Shown: positions 39,696 through 48,123 of the stretch, one piece after another | Numbering within the stretch: position 1 is the stretch's first letter | Layout: each line of letters begins with the position of its first letter | DNA from: Chryseobacterium sp. HSC-36S06 | GTDB lineage: Bacteria; Bacteroidota; Bacteroidia; Flavobacteriales; Weeksellaceae | Assembly (NCBI RefSeq): GCF_024171485.1 | Contig: NZ_JALJZX010000001.1 | Span: forward strand, 186,001-250,000 | Length of the DNA: 64,000 nt | Direction: 5' to 3' | Position numbers and translations under genes: made by a program | Notes under the pieces: generated by a model | Told to the model about the DNA's origin: nothing | Database searches by the model: none | Seen by the model: the letters and a program-made list of their open reading frames with translations, nothing else

Positions 39696-41063
39696 TTAAT
39701 AATGACATTTACCACACTCAAGACCTCCAATCGCATCTACGGTAATTTTCGTACCTGAACCATACTGTTTTTTCAGTTTGTCGTGTAGATTCTTGAAGTA
39801 TTCTTTATTATAACCGTTGTTCATATCAACTTCTGTCGTTCTGTGACATTCGATACACCAGCCCATAGTGAAATCATTTGCCATGTGAACCACATTCATG
39901 GTATCAACCTGTCCGTGACAAGCTTTACACACAACATCAATTTTAGCTTCTGGATTTTTCTGGTTGTAAGAGCTGATGATTGCCTGCTCACCAGCCACTA
40001 CGTGCTGAGAGTGGTTAAAGTAAACAAAATCAGGCATATTGTGAATTCTCACCCATTCTACAGGCTGCGTTTTGCCCGTATACCGCTGAGAAGCCGGATC
40101 CCAACCTGTTGCTGCGTAAATTTTCTGGATTTCTCCATCGTAGAACGCCTTGTCTTTACCTGGCTCCATGTATTTACCGTTGTACTCAGAAATTGTTCTG
40201 TGACAGTTCATACAAACATTCATAGAAGGAATTTCGGAAACCTTACCGTATTTAGCGGAAGAGTGACAAAGCTGACAGTCGATTTTATTTTCGCCTGCGT
40301 GAATTTTGTGAGAGAAATAGATCGGCTGTTCCGGTTTGTAACCTTTATAAACACCGATCCACATAAGCGAGTTCCAGATACCGTATGCCGCCAAAACGCC
40401 GAGCAATACCAGAACACCTTTACCTACATAGTGGTATTTTCTGTACAAATCACCAAGGGAAACAGCTCTGTTTGCATTAAGTTCAGAAAGCTCCTCACTT
40501 TGCTGAAGCTTAACAAGCTGCTGAAGTTTTAAAAGCAACCAAAGCAATAATGCACCTATTGCTACTAAAGAAATTAGAATAATTTTCGAGTTTACTGACT
40601 CTTTTTTAGCTGCTTCTAAAGCTGCCACCGAGTTGGTATCAGCTCCCGCAGTTGCCGCGTCTGCAGCTGCCGGTTCCGGCGCAGGAGGATTAGTGGTATA
40701 CTCTAAAATATCATTGATGTCCTGATCGGTAAGATTAGGAAAAGGAAGCATTTCCGTTTTGTTAAACTTCTCATAAACCTCAATGGCGTATTTATCGCCA
40801 GATTCGCGCAGGGATTTATTGTCTTTAATCCATTTATGCAGCCAATCTGTATCGAGATTCTGCTCCTTTTTAAGTCTGTCTACTACACCTCCTAACGAAG
40901 GACCAATAAGTTGCTTGTCTAAAGCGTGACATGCTGTACAGTTAGCTTTAAAAAGCTTTTCACCGTTTTTGGCATCTCCCTGGGCGTAAATAGAAGCACT
41001 GGTCGACAGCAATAAACCTATTGCAATAAGACCTCTCTTGTAATGCTTTCTCCAACTAATCAT
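39696..41063 (-). CDS. actA: Alternative complex III subunit ActA with extra N-terminal cytochrome c domain
   Basis: A 455-residue cytochrome that takes electrons along a chain of haems. Six Cys-x-x-Cys-His motifs are seen at residues 42-46, 263-267, 284-288, 379-383, 403-407 and 450-454. The last five make the classical pentahaem ActA head. The first belongs to an added monohaem cytochrome domain (about 28-125), linked by an Ala/Pro-rich stretch and a membrane helix (160-180). A second helix is at 216-236. The signal peptide is residues 1-27 (ending Ile-Tyr-Ala-Gln). It is the first gene of the operon. Confidence 0.93.
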   Translation of the reverse strand: MISWRKHYKRGLIAIGLLLSTSASIYAQGDAKNGEKLFKANCTACHALDKQLIGPSLGGVVDRLKKEQNLDTDWLHKWIKDNKSLRESGDKYAIEVYEKFNKTEMLPFPNLTDQDINDILEYTTNPPAPEPAAADAATAGADTNSVAALEAAKKESVNSKIILISLVAIGALLLWLLLKLQQLVKLQQSEELSELNANRAVSLGDLYRKYHYVGKGVLVLLGVLAAYGIWNSLMWIGVYKGYKPEQPIYFSHKIHAGENKIDCQLCHSSAKYGKVSEIPSMNVCMNCHRTISEYNGKYMEPGKDKAFYDGEIQKIYAATGWDPASQRYTGKTQPVEWVRIHNMPDFVYFNHSQHVVAGEQAIISSYNQKNPEAKIDVVCKACHGQVDTMNVVHMANDFTMGWCIECHRTTEVDMNNGYNKEYFKNLHDKLKKQYGSGTKITVDAIGGLECGKCHY

Positions 41064-41112
41064 TTATAAAATCTTGGGTTAGTAAAATATTTGAGTTTAC
41101 TTTTCAATTGCG

Positions 41113-41120
41113 CAAAAATA
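41113..41120 (-). promoter_or_regulatory. -7 element for the act operon
   Basis: Minus-strand TATTTTTG, 50 bases before the actA ATG. A clear -33 TTTG is not found at 18-20 nt, so the match is partial. Confidence 0.45.
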
Positions 41121-41204
41121 AGACTTTTAACAATAATTTAACGGCAGATTAAATGAGCATACCCTCATTTTAGTTAATTTGTATTAATTCTAAATAGCAA
41201 ATGT

Positions 41205-41233
41205 TGGTATAATTTTTATTTGTTATAAATTTG
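41205..41233 (+). promoter_or_regulatory. Promoter of the SPOR-domain gene
   Basis: TTG at 41205-41207, 18-nt spacer, TAAATTTG at 41226-41233, 16 bases before the ATG. Confidence 0.55.
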
Positions 41234-41249
41234 CCTAAAATAAATCTGA

Positions 41250-41777
41250 ATGAATCAATTTCTTAAAATAATTTCTGTACTTTTTTTCGTAGCATCCAAC
41301 ACATATGATGCACAGCTAGTTGTAAAAAACGACACCATTTCCGGCACTCCACTTTCAATATCAATGGATAAAAAAGTTGATGAACTTCTCGGAAATATTG
41401 AAGACAAATGTTTAACAGGAAGAGATTCTAATAACGACAACAGCAGCACCAAACCGAGCACTCCTAAAATTGCTGTTCCGGAAAAAGAACTTTCTAAAGC
41501 TGAAATCTGCCGCAGAAACCCTCGTATTATGGGTTACAAAATTCAGCTGGCAGTAGTTAAAAGTAACGAAGAAGCCCGCGAAGTAGGAATGTTCTTCCGA
41601 AGAAGATTCCCCAATATGAAGGTGGAAATTGATGCGTCACTAAGACCGAACTATAAGGTAATGGCAGGAAGTTATCTCACAAAACAAAGCGCCGCAGCAG
41701 ATTTAGCAAAGATTAAAGCGCATTTCAATTCAGCCATCGCGATCCAATACCGGGTGTTCTGTGTAGAAGCAAAATAA
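41250..41777 (+). CDS. SPOR-domain protein, exported
   Basis: A 175-residue protein with a signal peptide (about 1-21, ending Thr-Tyr-Asp-Ala-Gln). A polar linker rich in Asn, Ser and Asp follows (about 55-75), then a SPOR-like domain (about 95-172; Gly-Tyr-Lys-Ile-Gln-Leu-Ala-Val-Val-Lys-Ser-Asn-Glu-Glu-Ala and Tyr-Lys-Val-Met-Ala-Gly-Ser-Tyr). SPOR domains bind peptidoglycan stripped of stem peptides, often at division sites. One Cys pair (Cys residues near 54 and 87) might form a disulfide. Divergent from the act operon. Confidence 0.85.
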   Translation: MNQFLKIISVLFFVASNTYDAQLVVKNDTISGTPLSISMDKKVDELLGNIEDKCLTGRDSNNDNSSTKPSTPKIAVPEKELSKAEICRRNPRIMGYKIQLAVVKSNEEAREVGMFFRRRFPNMKVEIDASLRPNYKVMAGSYLTKQSAAADLAKIKAHFNSAIAIQYRVFCVEAK

Positions 41778-41794
41778 GTAGTTAGCCTTAAAGC

Positions 41795-41827
41795 ATAAAA
41801 AAGCTCCGTATTCACGGAGCTTTTTAT
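41795..41827. terminator. Bidirectional terminator
   Basis: Stem AAAAAGCTCCGT / ACGGAGCTTTTT between the convergent SPOR gene and response-regulator gene. Confidence 0.85.
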
Positions 41828-41838
41828 TTTTAAGCAGT

Positions 41839-42525
41839 TTAGTTTTTCACCAGAAGCCGGAAACCTTCACCATGAACATTGATGATTTCCAGTCCTTCAT
41901 CATCACGAAGTAACTTTCTCAGTTTAGCGATATAGACATCCATACTTCGCGCAGTAAAATAATTCTCTTTCTTCCAGATTTTTCTCAGCGCCAAATCTCT
42001 CGGCATGAAATCGTTGCGGTGCATGCAAAGCAATTTCAACAATTCATTCTCCTTAGGTGAAAGTTTGTACTCATTATCCCCGACTCTTAACTGACGAAGC
42101 ATAGAATCAAAGAAGATATTGGAAATTTTGAACTGCTCCTGCTCATCATCTTCCAACACAGCACTTCTCTGCAGAATTGCTTTAATTTTATAAAGAAGAA
42201 GCTCAGTATCAAAAGGCTTGGTAATATAATCATCCGCGCCAAGCTGATAGCCTTTCAGAATATCTTCCCGCATATTTCTTGCAGTGAGAAAAATAATAGG
42301 GGTATTTTTATCAATTCTTTTTACATCTTCTGCCAGGCTGAAGCCATCTTTCTTAGGCATCATCACGTCAAAAATACATATATCGAATTCGTTTTCTGTA
42401 AATTCCTTCAATCCCTGTTCACCATCGGTAGCCAGGGTCACTTCAAAATTATTTATGGTTAAATAATCCTTTAAAACAGCACCAAAACTTTGGTCGTCTT
42501 CTACTAATAAGATTCTGTTGCTCAT
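41839..42525 (-). CDS. rprY: Response regulator, OmpR/PhoB class, RprY-like
   Basis: A 228-residue DNA-binding response regulator. Receiver domain (about 1-118): acidic pocket Glu9-Asp10-Asp11, phospho-acceptor Asp53 in Ile-Phe-Asp-Val-Met-Met-Pro-Lys-Lys-Asp-Gly, Thr81 and Lys103. The winged-helix effector domain (about 130-228) includes Leu-Ser-Pro-Lys-Glu-Asn-Glu-Leu-Leu and Val-Tyr-Ile-Ala-Lys-Leu-Arg-Lys-Leu-Leu. The Val-Leu-Lys-Asp-Tyr-Leu segment and pairing with the next gene resemble the RprX/RprY system of Bacteroides. The gene name is by similarity recalled from memory. 58 bases after the kinase gene. Confidence 0.85.
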   Translation of the reverse strand: MSNRILLVEDDQSFGAVLKDYLTINNFEVTLATDGEQGLKEFTENEFDICIFDVMMPKKDGFSLAEDVKRIDKNTPIIFLTARNMREDILKGYQLGADDYITKPFDTELLLYKIKAILQRSAVLEDDEQEQFKISNIFFDSMLRQLRVGDNEYKLSPKENELLKLLCMHRNDFMPRDLALRKIWKKENYFTARSMDVYIAKLRKLLRDDEGLEIINVHGEGFRLLVKN

Positions 42526-42583
42526 AATTTATTTATTTAAATTTCTTTAATGAGGATTTAGTGTAAATAATCCTCTTTTTTAT

Positions 42584-44149
42584 TTATTTTTTAACGGAAG
42601 AGTGCGTCATTGGGAGTTTAATCGTAAACGTACTTCCCTTTCCTTTCTGGGAATCCACCAAAATCTGACCTTTATGCAGTTCCACTATTTTCTTTACATA
42701 CGATAAACCAAGTCCCTGACCTTTAACATTATGAATGTTACCGGTCTCCTCGCGGAAAAATTTTTCGAAAATCCGCGTTTTGTTATCCATATCCATTCCC
42801 ATTCCTTTGTCGGAAATCTCCACCACATACCAATTTCCTTCATTTCTTGTTCTGACTTTAATTTCCGGTGCTTCCGGCGAATATTTATTGGCATTATCCA
42901 GAAGGTTCACCAAAGCGTTGGAAATGTGGAATTCATCAATTTTAAAGGTATATTTACTGGTATTGAATTCCTGAGTTAAAGTACCGTTTCTCTGTGCAAC
43001 AATAAGTCCGAAAGATTCAGAAATTTCCTTGATGAGAGATCTTACATCGGTTTCCTTTAGAAAGAGCTGCACTTCATTACGCTCAAGTTTCGACATATTG
43101 AGTACGTTTTCCACCTGTTTTTTCATTCTCAGGTTTTCCTGCTTAATCAAACCCGAATAATATTTCACTTTTTCCGGATTAGTAGCGATTTTATCATTAG
43201 CGAGGGAATCGGTCGCTACAGAAATTGTTGCAAGCGGAGTTTTGAACTCATGCGACATGTTATTGATGAAATCGGTCTTTACATCTGCAATTTTCTTCTG
43301 CCTCATCATATAATTAATGGAGATGATATAAATCCCCAAAATCGTAAGAAGCGACATGAAGGTGCCCAAAAGCATGGGTAAATTATTTTTGGCGAGAGAA
43401 TAATCTTTTCTTGGGAAGACCAAAGCGATCGTATAAAGTGTACGTTCTTTGCTATCAGTAAAAAGCGGATAAGTGTAATTACTCTTTTCTTTCTGATCAG
43501 CATAAATATCGTTTACCACCTTGGTGACGTTATTCTTCTTATCCATCACTGCAAAACCGAACTTGGTATTCAAACCACTCAACCTCAATTCTTTAGAAAG
43601 AACCGAATCGAGTGTGGCGACATCTACTCTTTTCTCAATGGGGAGATTTGTAGCGCTGAGTTTTGCAAATTCACGGAGTGCGTACGTATTATTGTTGATA
43701 TCCTTGCTAAGCTGCGCTGTTAAAGGCTCAGACGAATTCTGCTCTTTTTTGATCTTCAAAATTCCTTCATCAGTGTAGAGTTTTGTGAGCTTGAGACTGT
43801 CGCCTTTCGGGGAAATCGGGAAATTTTGGTTTTCTACAATACTTTTCTGGAAAGTAATGGTTGACCGGTTAGCAGAATCAGAATTTTGCTGAATATAGGT
43901 CTGAGTTGGCAGATTGCTGCTGTCGATCACATTCTTTCCAAAGTTTTTATAGTCCTGGTTCAGGTATTTGTCAACTTCCAGTTGCTGCGTTTTTAAGGTC
44001 GCAGATTCCAGGGCCGAATATACTTTATTCGAAAAATCCTGGTTGAGCGCCGAATAGAGTTCTTTAATCCAATACAGCTGCAGCGTGACGAACACAATCA
44101 TAGAGATCGTCATCAGCACAGATATAAAAGGAATAAACTTATTGTTCAT
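42584..44149 (-). CDS. rprX: Sensor histidine kinase, RprX-like
   Basis: A 521-residue membrane kinase. Two membrane helices (about 8-28 and 258-280) frame a periplasmic sensor of roughly 230 residues with no recognised ligand motif. The dimerisation box is Met-Ser-His-Glu-Phe-Lys-Thr-Pro-Leu with the phospho-acceptor His300; the ATPase domain shows the N box (Leu-Leu-Asp-Asn-Ala-Asn-Lys-Tyr-Ser), Asp-Lys-Gly-Met-Gly-Met, Phe-Glu-Lys-Phe-Phe-Arg and Gly-Gln-Gly-Leu-Gly-Leu. It is upstream of its response regulator on the same strand. The signal it senses cannot be told. Confidence 0.88.
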   Translation of the reverse strand: MNNKFIPFISVLMTISMIVFVTLQLYWIKELYSALNQDFSNKVYSALESATLKTQQLEVDKYLNQDYKNFGKNVIDSSNLPTQTYIQQNSDSANRSTITFQKSIVENQNFPISPKGDSLKLTKLYTDEGILKIKKEQNSSEPLTAQLSKDINNNTYALREFAKLSATNLPIEKRVDVATLDSVLSKELRLSGLNTKFGFAVMDKKNNVTKVVNDIYADQKEKSNYTYPLFTDSKERTLYTIALVFPRKDYSLAKNNLPMLLGTFMSLLTILGIYIISINYMMRQKKIADVKTDFINNMSHEFKTPLATISVATDSLANDKIATNPEKVKYYSGLIKQENLRMKKQVENVLNMSKLERNEVQLFLKETDVRSLIKEISESFGLIVAQRNGTLTQEFNTSKYTFKIDEFHISNALVNLLDNANKYSPEAPEIKVRTRNEGNWYVVEISDKGMGMDMDNKTRIFEKFFREETGNIHNVKGQGLGLSYVKKIVELHKGQILVDSQKGKGSTFTIKLPMTHSSVKK

Positions 44150-44314
44150 GAGAGATTTAAATTTGAATTGTTAAAATTACTCATTTTAAGAATATAATAA
44201 CAAGAAATTGCAGCAAATATTGTGTTTAATTTCTTAAAAATCTTTTTTTTAACATAATATAACGATTGGTGTCGCAGCGGAGGTTTGGCTTTCAATGCTT
44301 TAAAAATAATCTTT

Positions 44315-44322
44315 TACATTTG
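44315..44322 (+). promoter_or_regulatory. -7 element for the SRPBCC gene
   Basis: TACATTTG, 16 bases before the chosen ATG at 44339. This position argues against the upstream in-frame ATG at 44285. Confidence 0.5.
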
Positions 44323-44338
44323 TCTTAAAATACAAGAT

Positions 44339-44833
44339 ATGGATTCAAATATCGTTTTCAACAAAGATTTTGATGCGGCAAGCGTATTCGTTATGAAAGT
44401 TTATCATACAGACGTTTCGGTCATCTGGAATTATTTTACAAAAGCCACACTACTGGATCAGTGGTGGGCACCTCGCCCTTGGAAATGCGAAACCCACAGA
44501 ATGGATTTCCGAGAAGGAGGAACCTGGGACTACGCGATGGTAGGCCCGGAAAACGAAAAACAGTACGCCGGCGCAGAATATCACGAAATTAATTTTCACC
44601 GAAGTTTTGACTGCACTGATTATTTTGCAGATGCCAACGGTAATAGAGATACGGTTTTGCCCTCAGTGAAATGGCTTTTCGGATTTACCGGCGTGGATGA
44701 AGGAACCAAACTAACCATCAACATTCATTTCAATTCAGAAGCAGATATGAAAAAGACTCTGGAAATGGGATTTGAGGAGGGCTTCAAAACGGGCCTTTCT
44801 CAGCTTGATGAAATTATAAATAAAAAGGACTGA
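44339..44833 (+). CDS. SRPBCC/AHSA1-domain protein
   Basis: A 164-residue soluble protein of the START-like SRPBCC superfamily, close to the Aha1 C-terminal (AHSA1) group. Markers: Val-Trp-Asn-Tyr-Phe-Thr-Lys-Ala-Thr-Leu-Leu-Asp-Gln-Trp-Trp-Ala-Pro-Arg-Pro-Trp (about 26-48) and Phe-Arg-Glu-Gly-Gly-Thr-Trp-Asp-Tyr, and a C-terminal helix Phe-Glu-Glu-Gly-Phe-Lys-Thr-Gly-Leu. The fold has a deep hydrophobic pocket; ligand and role are unknown here. The stop codon lies within the terminator stem that follows. Confidence 0.85.
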   Translation: MDSNIVFNKDFDAASVFVMKVYHTDVSVIWNYFTKATLLDQWWAPRPWKCETHRMDFREGGTWDYAMVGPENEKQYAGAEYHEINFHRSFDCTDYFADANGNRDTVLPSVKWLFGFTGVDEGTKLTINIHFNSEADMKKTLEMGFEEGFKTGLSQLDEIINKKD

Positions 44834-44854
44834 TTTCTTAATCAGTCCTTTTTT
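44822..44854. terminator. Bidirectional terminator overlapping the SRPBCC stop codon
   Basis: A 13-bp stem AAAAAGGACTGAT / ATCAGTCCTTTTT. The left arm contains the TGA stop (44831-44833); the right side reaches the last bases of the convergent gene. Confidence 0.85.
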
Positions 44855-45210
44855 TATTTAAACAGCTCCTCATCCATAAAATACTGAATGATCGCTCTTT
44901 TCATTAAAATCTGCTGTTCATTGGGTTTCAGTTCCGGCAGTTTTTCAATTTCCTCGAAATGCGGATAACCGTCATCATCGTAATGCGAGAATTTATAATA
45001 TCCAAAAGGTTCAAGAAGTCTGCAGACTGCAATATGCAGGATGTTGAGCTTATCGTCTTTTGTATATTTTTGCTGACCGCTGCCGAGTTCCTGAACTCCG
45101 ATTAAAAAAAGAATAGTATCGATCTGCGGATGTTTGTCTGTATCGAAATTTTCTACGAAAAAAGCTTCCACTTCTTCCCAAAGTTGGCTGTCGGATTTAT
45201 TTTCCATCAA
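44854..45210 (-). CDS. Conserved flavobacterial protein of unknown function
   Basis: A 118-residue acidic protein, no signal or membrane segment, not assignable by me to a named family. Features: Pro-Gln-Ile-Asp-Thr-Ile-Leu-Phe-Leu-Ile-Gly-Val-Gln-Glu-Leu-Gly (about 28-43), a helix with Asp-Lys-Leu-Asn-Ile-Leu-His-Ile-Ala-Val-Cys, and Asp-Asp-Asp-Gly-Tyr-Pro-His-Phe-Glu. The frame overlaps the oligopeptidase gene end by 14 bases (11 if the second Met at 45207 is used), so the two are translationally coupled. A general cytoplasmic role is all that can be said. Confidence 0.78.
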   Translation of the reverse strand: MMENKSDSQLWEEVEAFFVENFDTDKHPQIDTILFLIGVQELGSGQQKYTKDDKLNILHIAVCRLLEPFGYYKFSHYDDDGYPHFEEIEKLPELKPNEQQILMKRAIIQYFMDEELFK

Positions 45211-47260
45211 TTTTATTTTCTAATTTTAAGATAAAGGCGTACTCCAAAGCATCTTCCTTCAAAGATTCAAACCGTCCGGAAGCCCCGCCATGTCCGGCAC
45301 TCATATCTGTTTTGAAAAGCAACAGATTATCATCCGTTTTAAGTTCGCGAAGTTTCGCAGTCCATTTTGCCGGTTCCCAATACTGAACCTGAGAATCGTG
45401 TAGGCCCGTTGTAATCAGCATATTCGGGTAATTTTTAGCCTCAACATTATCATACGGAGAATACGACTTCATATAATCGTAATATTTTTTCTTTTTCGGA
45501 TTTCCCCATTCATCAAACTCACCCGTAGTTAGCGGAATCGTCTCGTCTAACATCGTGGTAACCACATCTACAAAAGGCACCTGCGCTACAATTCCGTTAA
45601 AGAGCTGGGGTTCGTAATTGATTACCGCTCCCATCAAAAGTCCGCCGGCGCTCCCTCCCATGGCATACAGATGTTTTTCGGAAGTGTAGTTTTCAGCAAT
45701 CAAATATTTCGCAGCGTCGATGAAATCGTAAAAAGTATTCTTTTTCTGAAGCATTTTTCCGTTTTCGTACCACTCACGTCCAAGATACTCGCCACCGCGG
45801 ATATGGGCGATCGCATAAATAAAGCCCCGGTCTAAAATCGAAAGCCTGACGTTTGAAAAACTTGCATCAACCGTATGTCCGTAACTTCCGTAGCCATAAA
45901 TCAACAACGGAGTTTCCGGCGATTTTTTTGTGTCTTTATGATATACGATGGAAATCGGAATGCTGTTTTTCCCGTCTCTTGAAGGTGCCCAAACTCTTTC
46001 TGAAATATAATTTTCGGTGAAGAAGTTTCCACCCAAAACTTCATGCTGTTTCAAAACCTGGGTTGTTTCTTCCTTCATGTCGTATTCGATCGTGGAATTT
46101 GGCTTAGTTAAAGAGGTATATCCAAATCGAAGTTTCGTGGTATCAAATTCAAGATTCAAACCGATATAAGCCGTGTACGTTGGATCCGAAAACTTTAAAT
46201 AATGAGAGTTACCTGTGTGATTTTCAATGATTTTGATATGCAGAAGCCCCTCAGTTCTTTCTTCGAGAACAAGATAATCTTTAAAGATTTCAAAACCTTC
46301 CAATAAAGTTTCTTTGCGGTGCGGAATAACCTCTACCCAATTCTCAATTCCAGGAGTTGAGACTTTGGTTTTTACGATTTTGAAATTCGTAGCGCCATCG
46401 GCATTGGTGATAATGTAAAACTCATCTTCGTAATGTTCCACAGAGTATTCCAGATCATCGGTTCGCGGCTGCACTACGGTCCATTCTGCTGAAACATCGT
46501 TTGCGGGAATAAAGCGCATTTCATCTGAAACCGAACTTGAACTCGCAATGAAAATATATTCCAAAGACTTCGTTTTAAAAAGACTGACATCGAAGGTTTC
46601 ATCTTCTTCATGAAAAACCAGAACATCATTCTCACAATCAGTTCCCAATTCATGTCTGTATATTTGGAACGCGCGCAGATTTTCGTCCTTTCTGGTATAG
46701 AAAACGTGCTTGTTGTCGTTTGCCCAAACTGCTTTTCCTGTAGTGTTCGTGATTTGGTCGCCAAAAACTTCGTCAGTTTCCAAATTTTTGAAACTAATGG
46801 TGTAAATTCGTCTTCCGATATTGTCTGACGAAAAACTCATGAGTCTGTTATCAGGTGAAACGGCAACACTGCCCACTTCAAAGAATTTTTCCCCTTCTGC
46901 AAGTATGTTTACATCGAGTAAAATTTCTTCTTCATTTTCCAGTGTCTGAAATTTCCGGCTGAAAATAGGATACTCTTTCCCCTTTTCGAATCTTACGATA
47001 TACCAGTATTTGTTGAAGAAATAAGGTAAACTCTGGTCGTCTTCCTTATAACGCGCTTTCATTTCATCGAAAAGCTGCTGCTGAAACGCTTCGGTATCCT
47101 TCATCATCAGATCACAGTAGGTATTTTCTGCATTCAGATATTCTGTAACCTCAGGATTTTCTCTCTCATTCATCCAGAAATAATCATCGACTCTTGTATC
47201 GCCGTGAATTTCAAGAATTTTCTTTATTTTTTTTGCTTTGGGAGCGTTCATTTGGTACAC
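45197..47260 (-). CDS. ptrB: Oligopeptidase B, S9 prolyl-oligopeptidase family
   Basis: A 687-residue serine peptidase that cuts short peptides, usually after Arg or Lys. The N-terminal seven-bladed propeller (about 70-400) limits access to the active site. The alpha/beta hydrolase domain (about 410-680) has the nucleophile motif Gly-Gly-Ser-Ala-Gly-Gly, and the catalytic His in Ser-Ala-Gly-His-Gly-Gly-Ala-Ser-Gly-Arg. Tyr-Gly-Ser-Tyr-Gly and Gly-Arg-Glu-Trp-Tyr-Glu are family markers. No signal peptide. The start may be the fourth codon (47251, Met-Asn-Ala-Pro-Lys). It heads a two-gene unit. Confidence 0.92.
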   Translation of the reverse strand: MYQMNAPKAKKIKKILEIHGDTRVDDYFWMNERENPEVTEYLNAENTYCDLMMKDTEAFQQQLFDEMKARYKEDDQSLPYFFNKYWYIVRFEKGKEYPIFSRKFQTLENEEEILLDVNILAEGEKFFEVGSVAVSPDNRLMSFSSDNIGRRIYTISFKNLETDEVFGDQITNTTGKAVWANDNKHVFYTRKDENLRAFQIYRHELGTDCENDVLVFHEEDETFDVSLFKTKSLEYIFIASSSSVSDEMRFIPANDVSAEWTVVQPRTDDLEYSVEHYEDEFYIITNADGATNFKIVKTKVSTPGIENWVEVIPHRKETLLEGFEIFKDYLVLEERTEGLLHIKIIENHTGNSHYLKFSDPTYTAYIGLNLEFDTTKLRFGYTSLTKPNSTIEYDMKEETTQVLKQHEVLGGNFFTENYISERVWAPSRDGKNSIPISIVYHKDTKKSPETPLLIYGYGSYGHTVDASFSNVRLSILDRGFIYAIAHIRGGEYLGREWYENGKMLQKKNTFYDFIDAAKYLIAENYTSEKHLYAMGGSAGGLLMGAVINYEPQLFNGIVAQVPFVDVVTTMLDETIPLTTGEFDEWGNPKKKKYYDYMKSYSPYDNVEAKNYPNMLITTGLHDSQVQYWEPAKWTAKLRELKTDDNLLLFKTDMSAGHGGASGRFESLKEDALEYAFILKLENKIDGK

Positions 47261-47309
47261 GTTATTGAATGATTTTTTGCGTGCAAAAAGTCCGCAAAGT
47301 TAAGATTAA

Positions 47310-47350
47310 TTAAAAACAAAACCATCTTTACCAATGAAAGACGGTTTTTT
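47310..47350 (-). terminator. Terminator of the DUF4271-hemD unit
   Basis: On the minus strand AAACC-G-TCTTT...AAAGA-T-GGTTT (one mismatch) is followed by TTTGTTTTT. It separates hemD from ptrB. Confidence 0.7.
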
Positions 47351-47372
47351 TAAAAAGGTATTTAAATAAGAA

Positions 47373-48119
47373 TTATTTATTCATAAGTCTTATGTATTTT
47401 TCAATCGCCATCGTCATTGATGGAGTTTCTTTGCTTGGCGCCATAACATCAACTCTTAAACCTGCATCTTTCGCAGCAAGTTCTGTTGTAGGTCCAAAAA
47501 CGGCAATCTTAGTCTCTTTCTGTTCGAACTTATCGAAGTTTTTTGCTAAAGATCTGATTCCCTGTGGGCTGAAGAACACAAGCATATCATATTCATCAAC
47601 ATTGATGTCGGTCAGGTCGCTGCATACTGTTCTGTACATGGTTGCTCTGGTCCACTCAATAGGCGCGGAATCCAAAACTTTAACAATATCTGGACTTAAA
47701 ACATCGGAAGCAGGCAGCAAATATTTTTCTGAAGGAAATTTCTTGAAAAGCGGAAGCAAATCTGCAAAGGTTTTCTCACCAAAAGAAATTTTTCTTTTTC
47801 TGTAAACAATGTGTTTCTGCAGGTAATTGGCAATCGCTTCAGACTGGCAGATATATCGCATAGAATCCGGCACTGCGAAACGCATTTCTTCCGCAAGTCG
47901 GAAATAATGATCCACTGCGTTTTTGCTTGTGAAAATAATTCCTGTGTATTGAGCAAGATCAATTTTTTGCGCTCTAAGCTCCTTAGCATCAACACCTTCA
48001 ACATGAATAAACGGCCTGAAATCGATCTTTATTTTTTCTTTTTTAGCCATCTCTAGATAAGGAGAAGATTCATTGGGTGCAGGTTGGGATACCAGTATAG
48101 ATTTAATTTTCATCATCAA
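47373..48119 (-). CDS. hemD: Uroporphyrinogen-III synthase
   Basis: Cyclises hydroxymethylbilane with inversion of ring D in the haem pathway. A 248-residue two-domain protein. The family is poorly conserved; supporting features are Ile-Leu-Val-Ser-Gln-Pro-Ala-Pro at the N-terminus, Thr-Gly-Ile-Ile-Phe-Thr-Ser-Lys-Asn-Ala-Val (about 59-69), Tyr-Met-Leu-Val-Phe-Phe-Ser-Pro-Gln-Gly-Ile (about 182-192) and Val-Phe-Gly-Pro-Thr-Thr. Three ATG codons in a row begin the frame, so the start could be 48119, 48116 or 48113. It follows the DUF4271 gene by 4 bases, a pairing common in Bacteroidetes. Other haem genes are elsewhere. Confidence 0.9.
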   Translation of the reverse strand: MMMKIKSILVSQPAPNESSPYLEMAKKEKIKIDFRPFIHVEGVDAKELRAQKIDLAQYTGIIFTSKNAVDHYFRLAEEMRFAVPDSMRYICQSEAIANYLQKHIVYRKRKISFGEKTFADLLPLFKKFPSEKYLLPASDVLSPDIVKVLDSAPIEWTRATMYRTVCSDLTDINVDEYDMLVFFSPQGIRSLAKNFDKFEQKETKIAVFGPTTELAAKDAGLRVDVMAPSKETPSMTMAIEKYIRLMNK

Positions 48120-48123
48120 ATTA

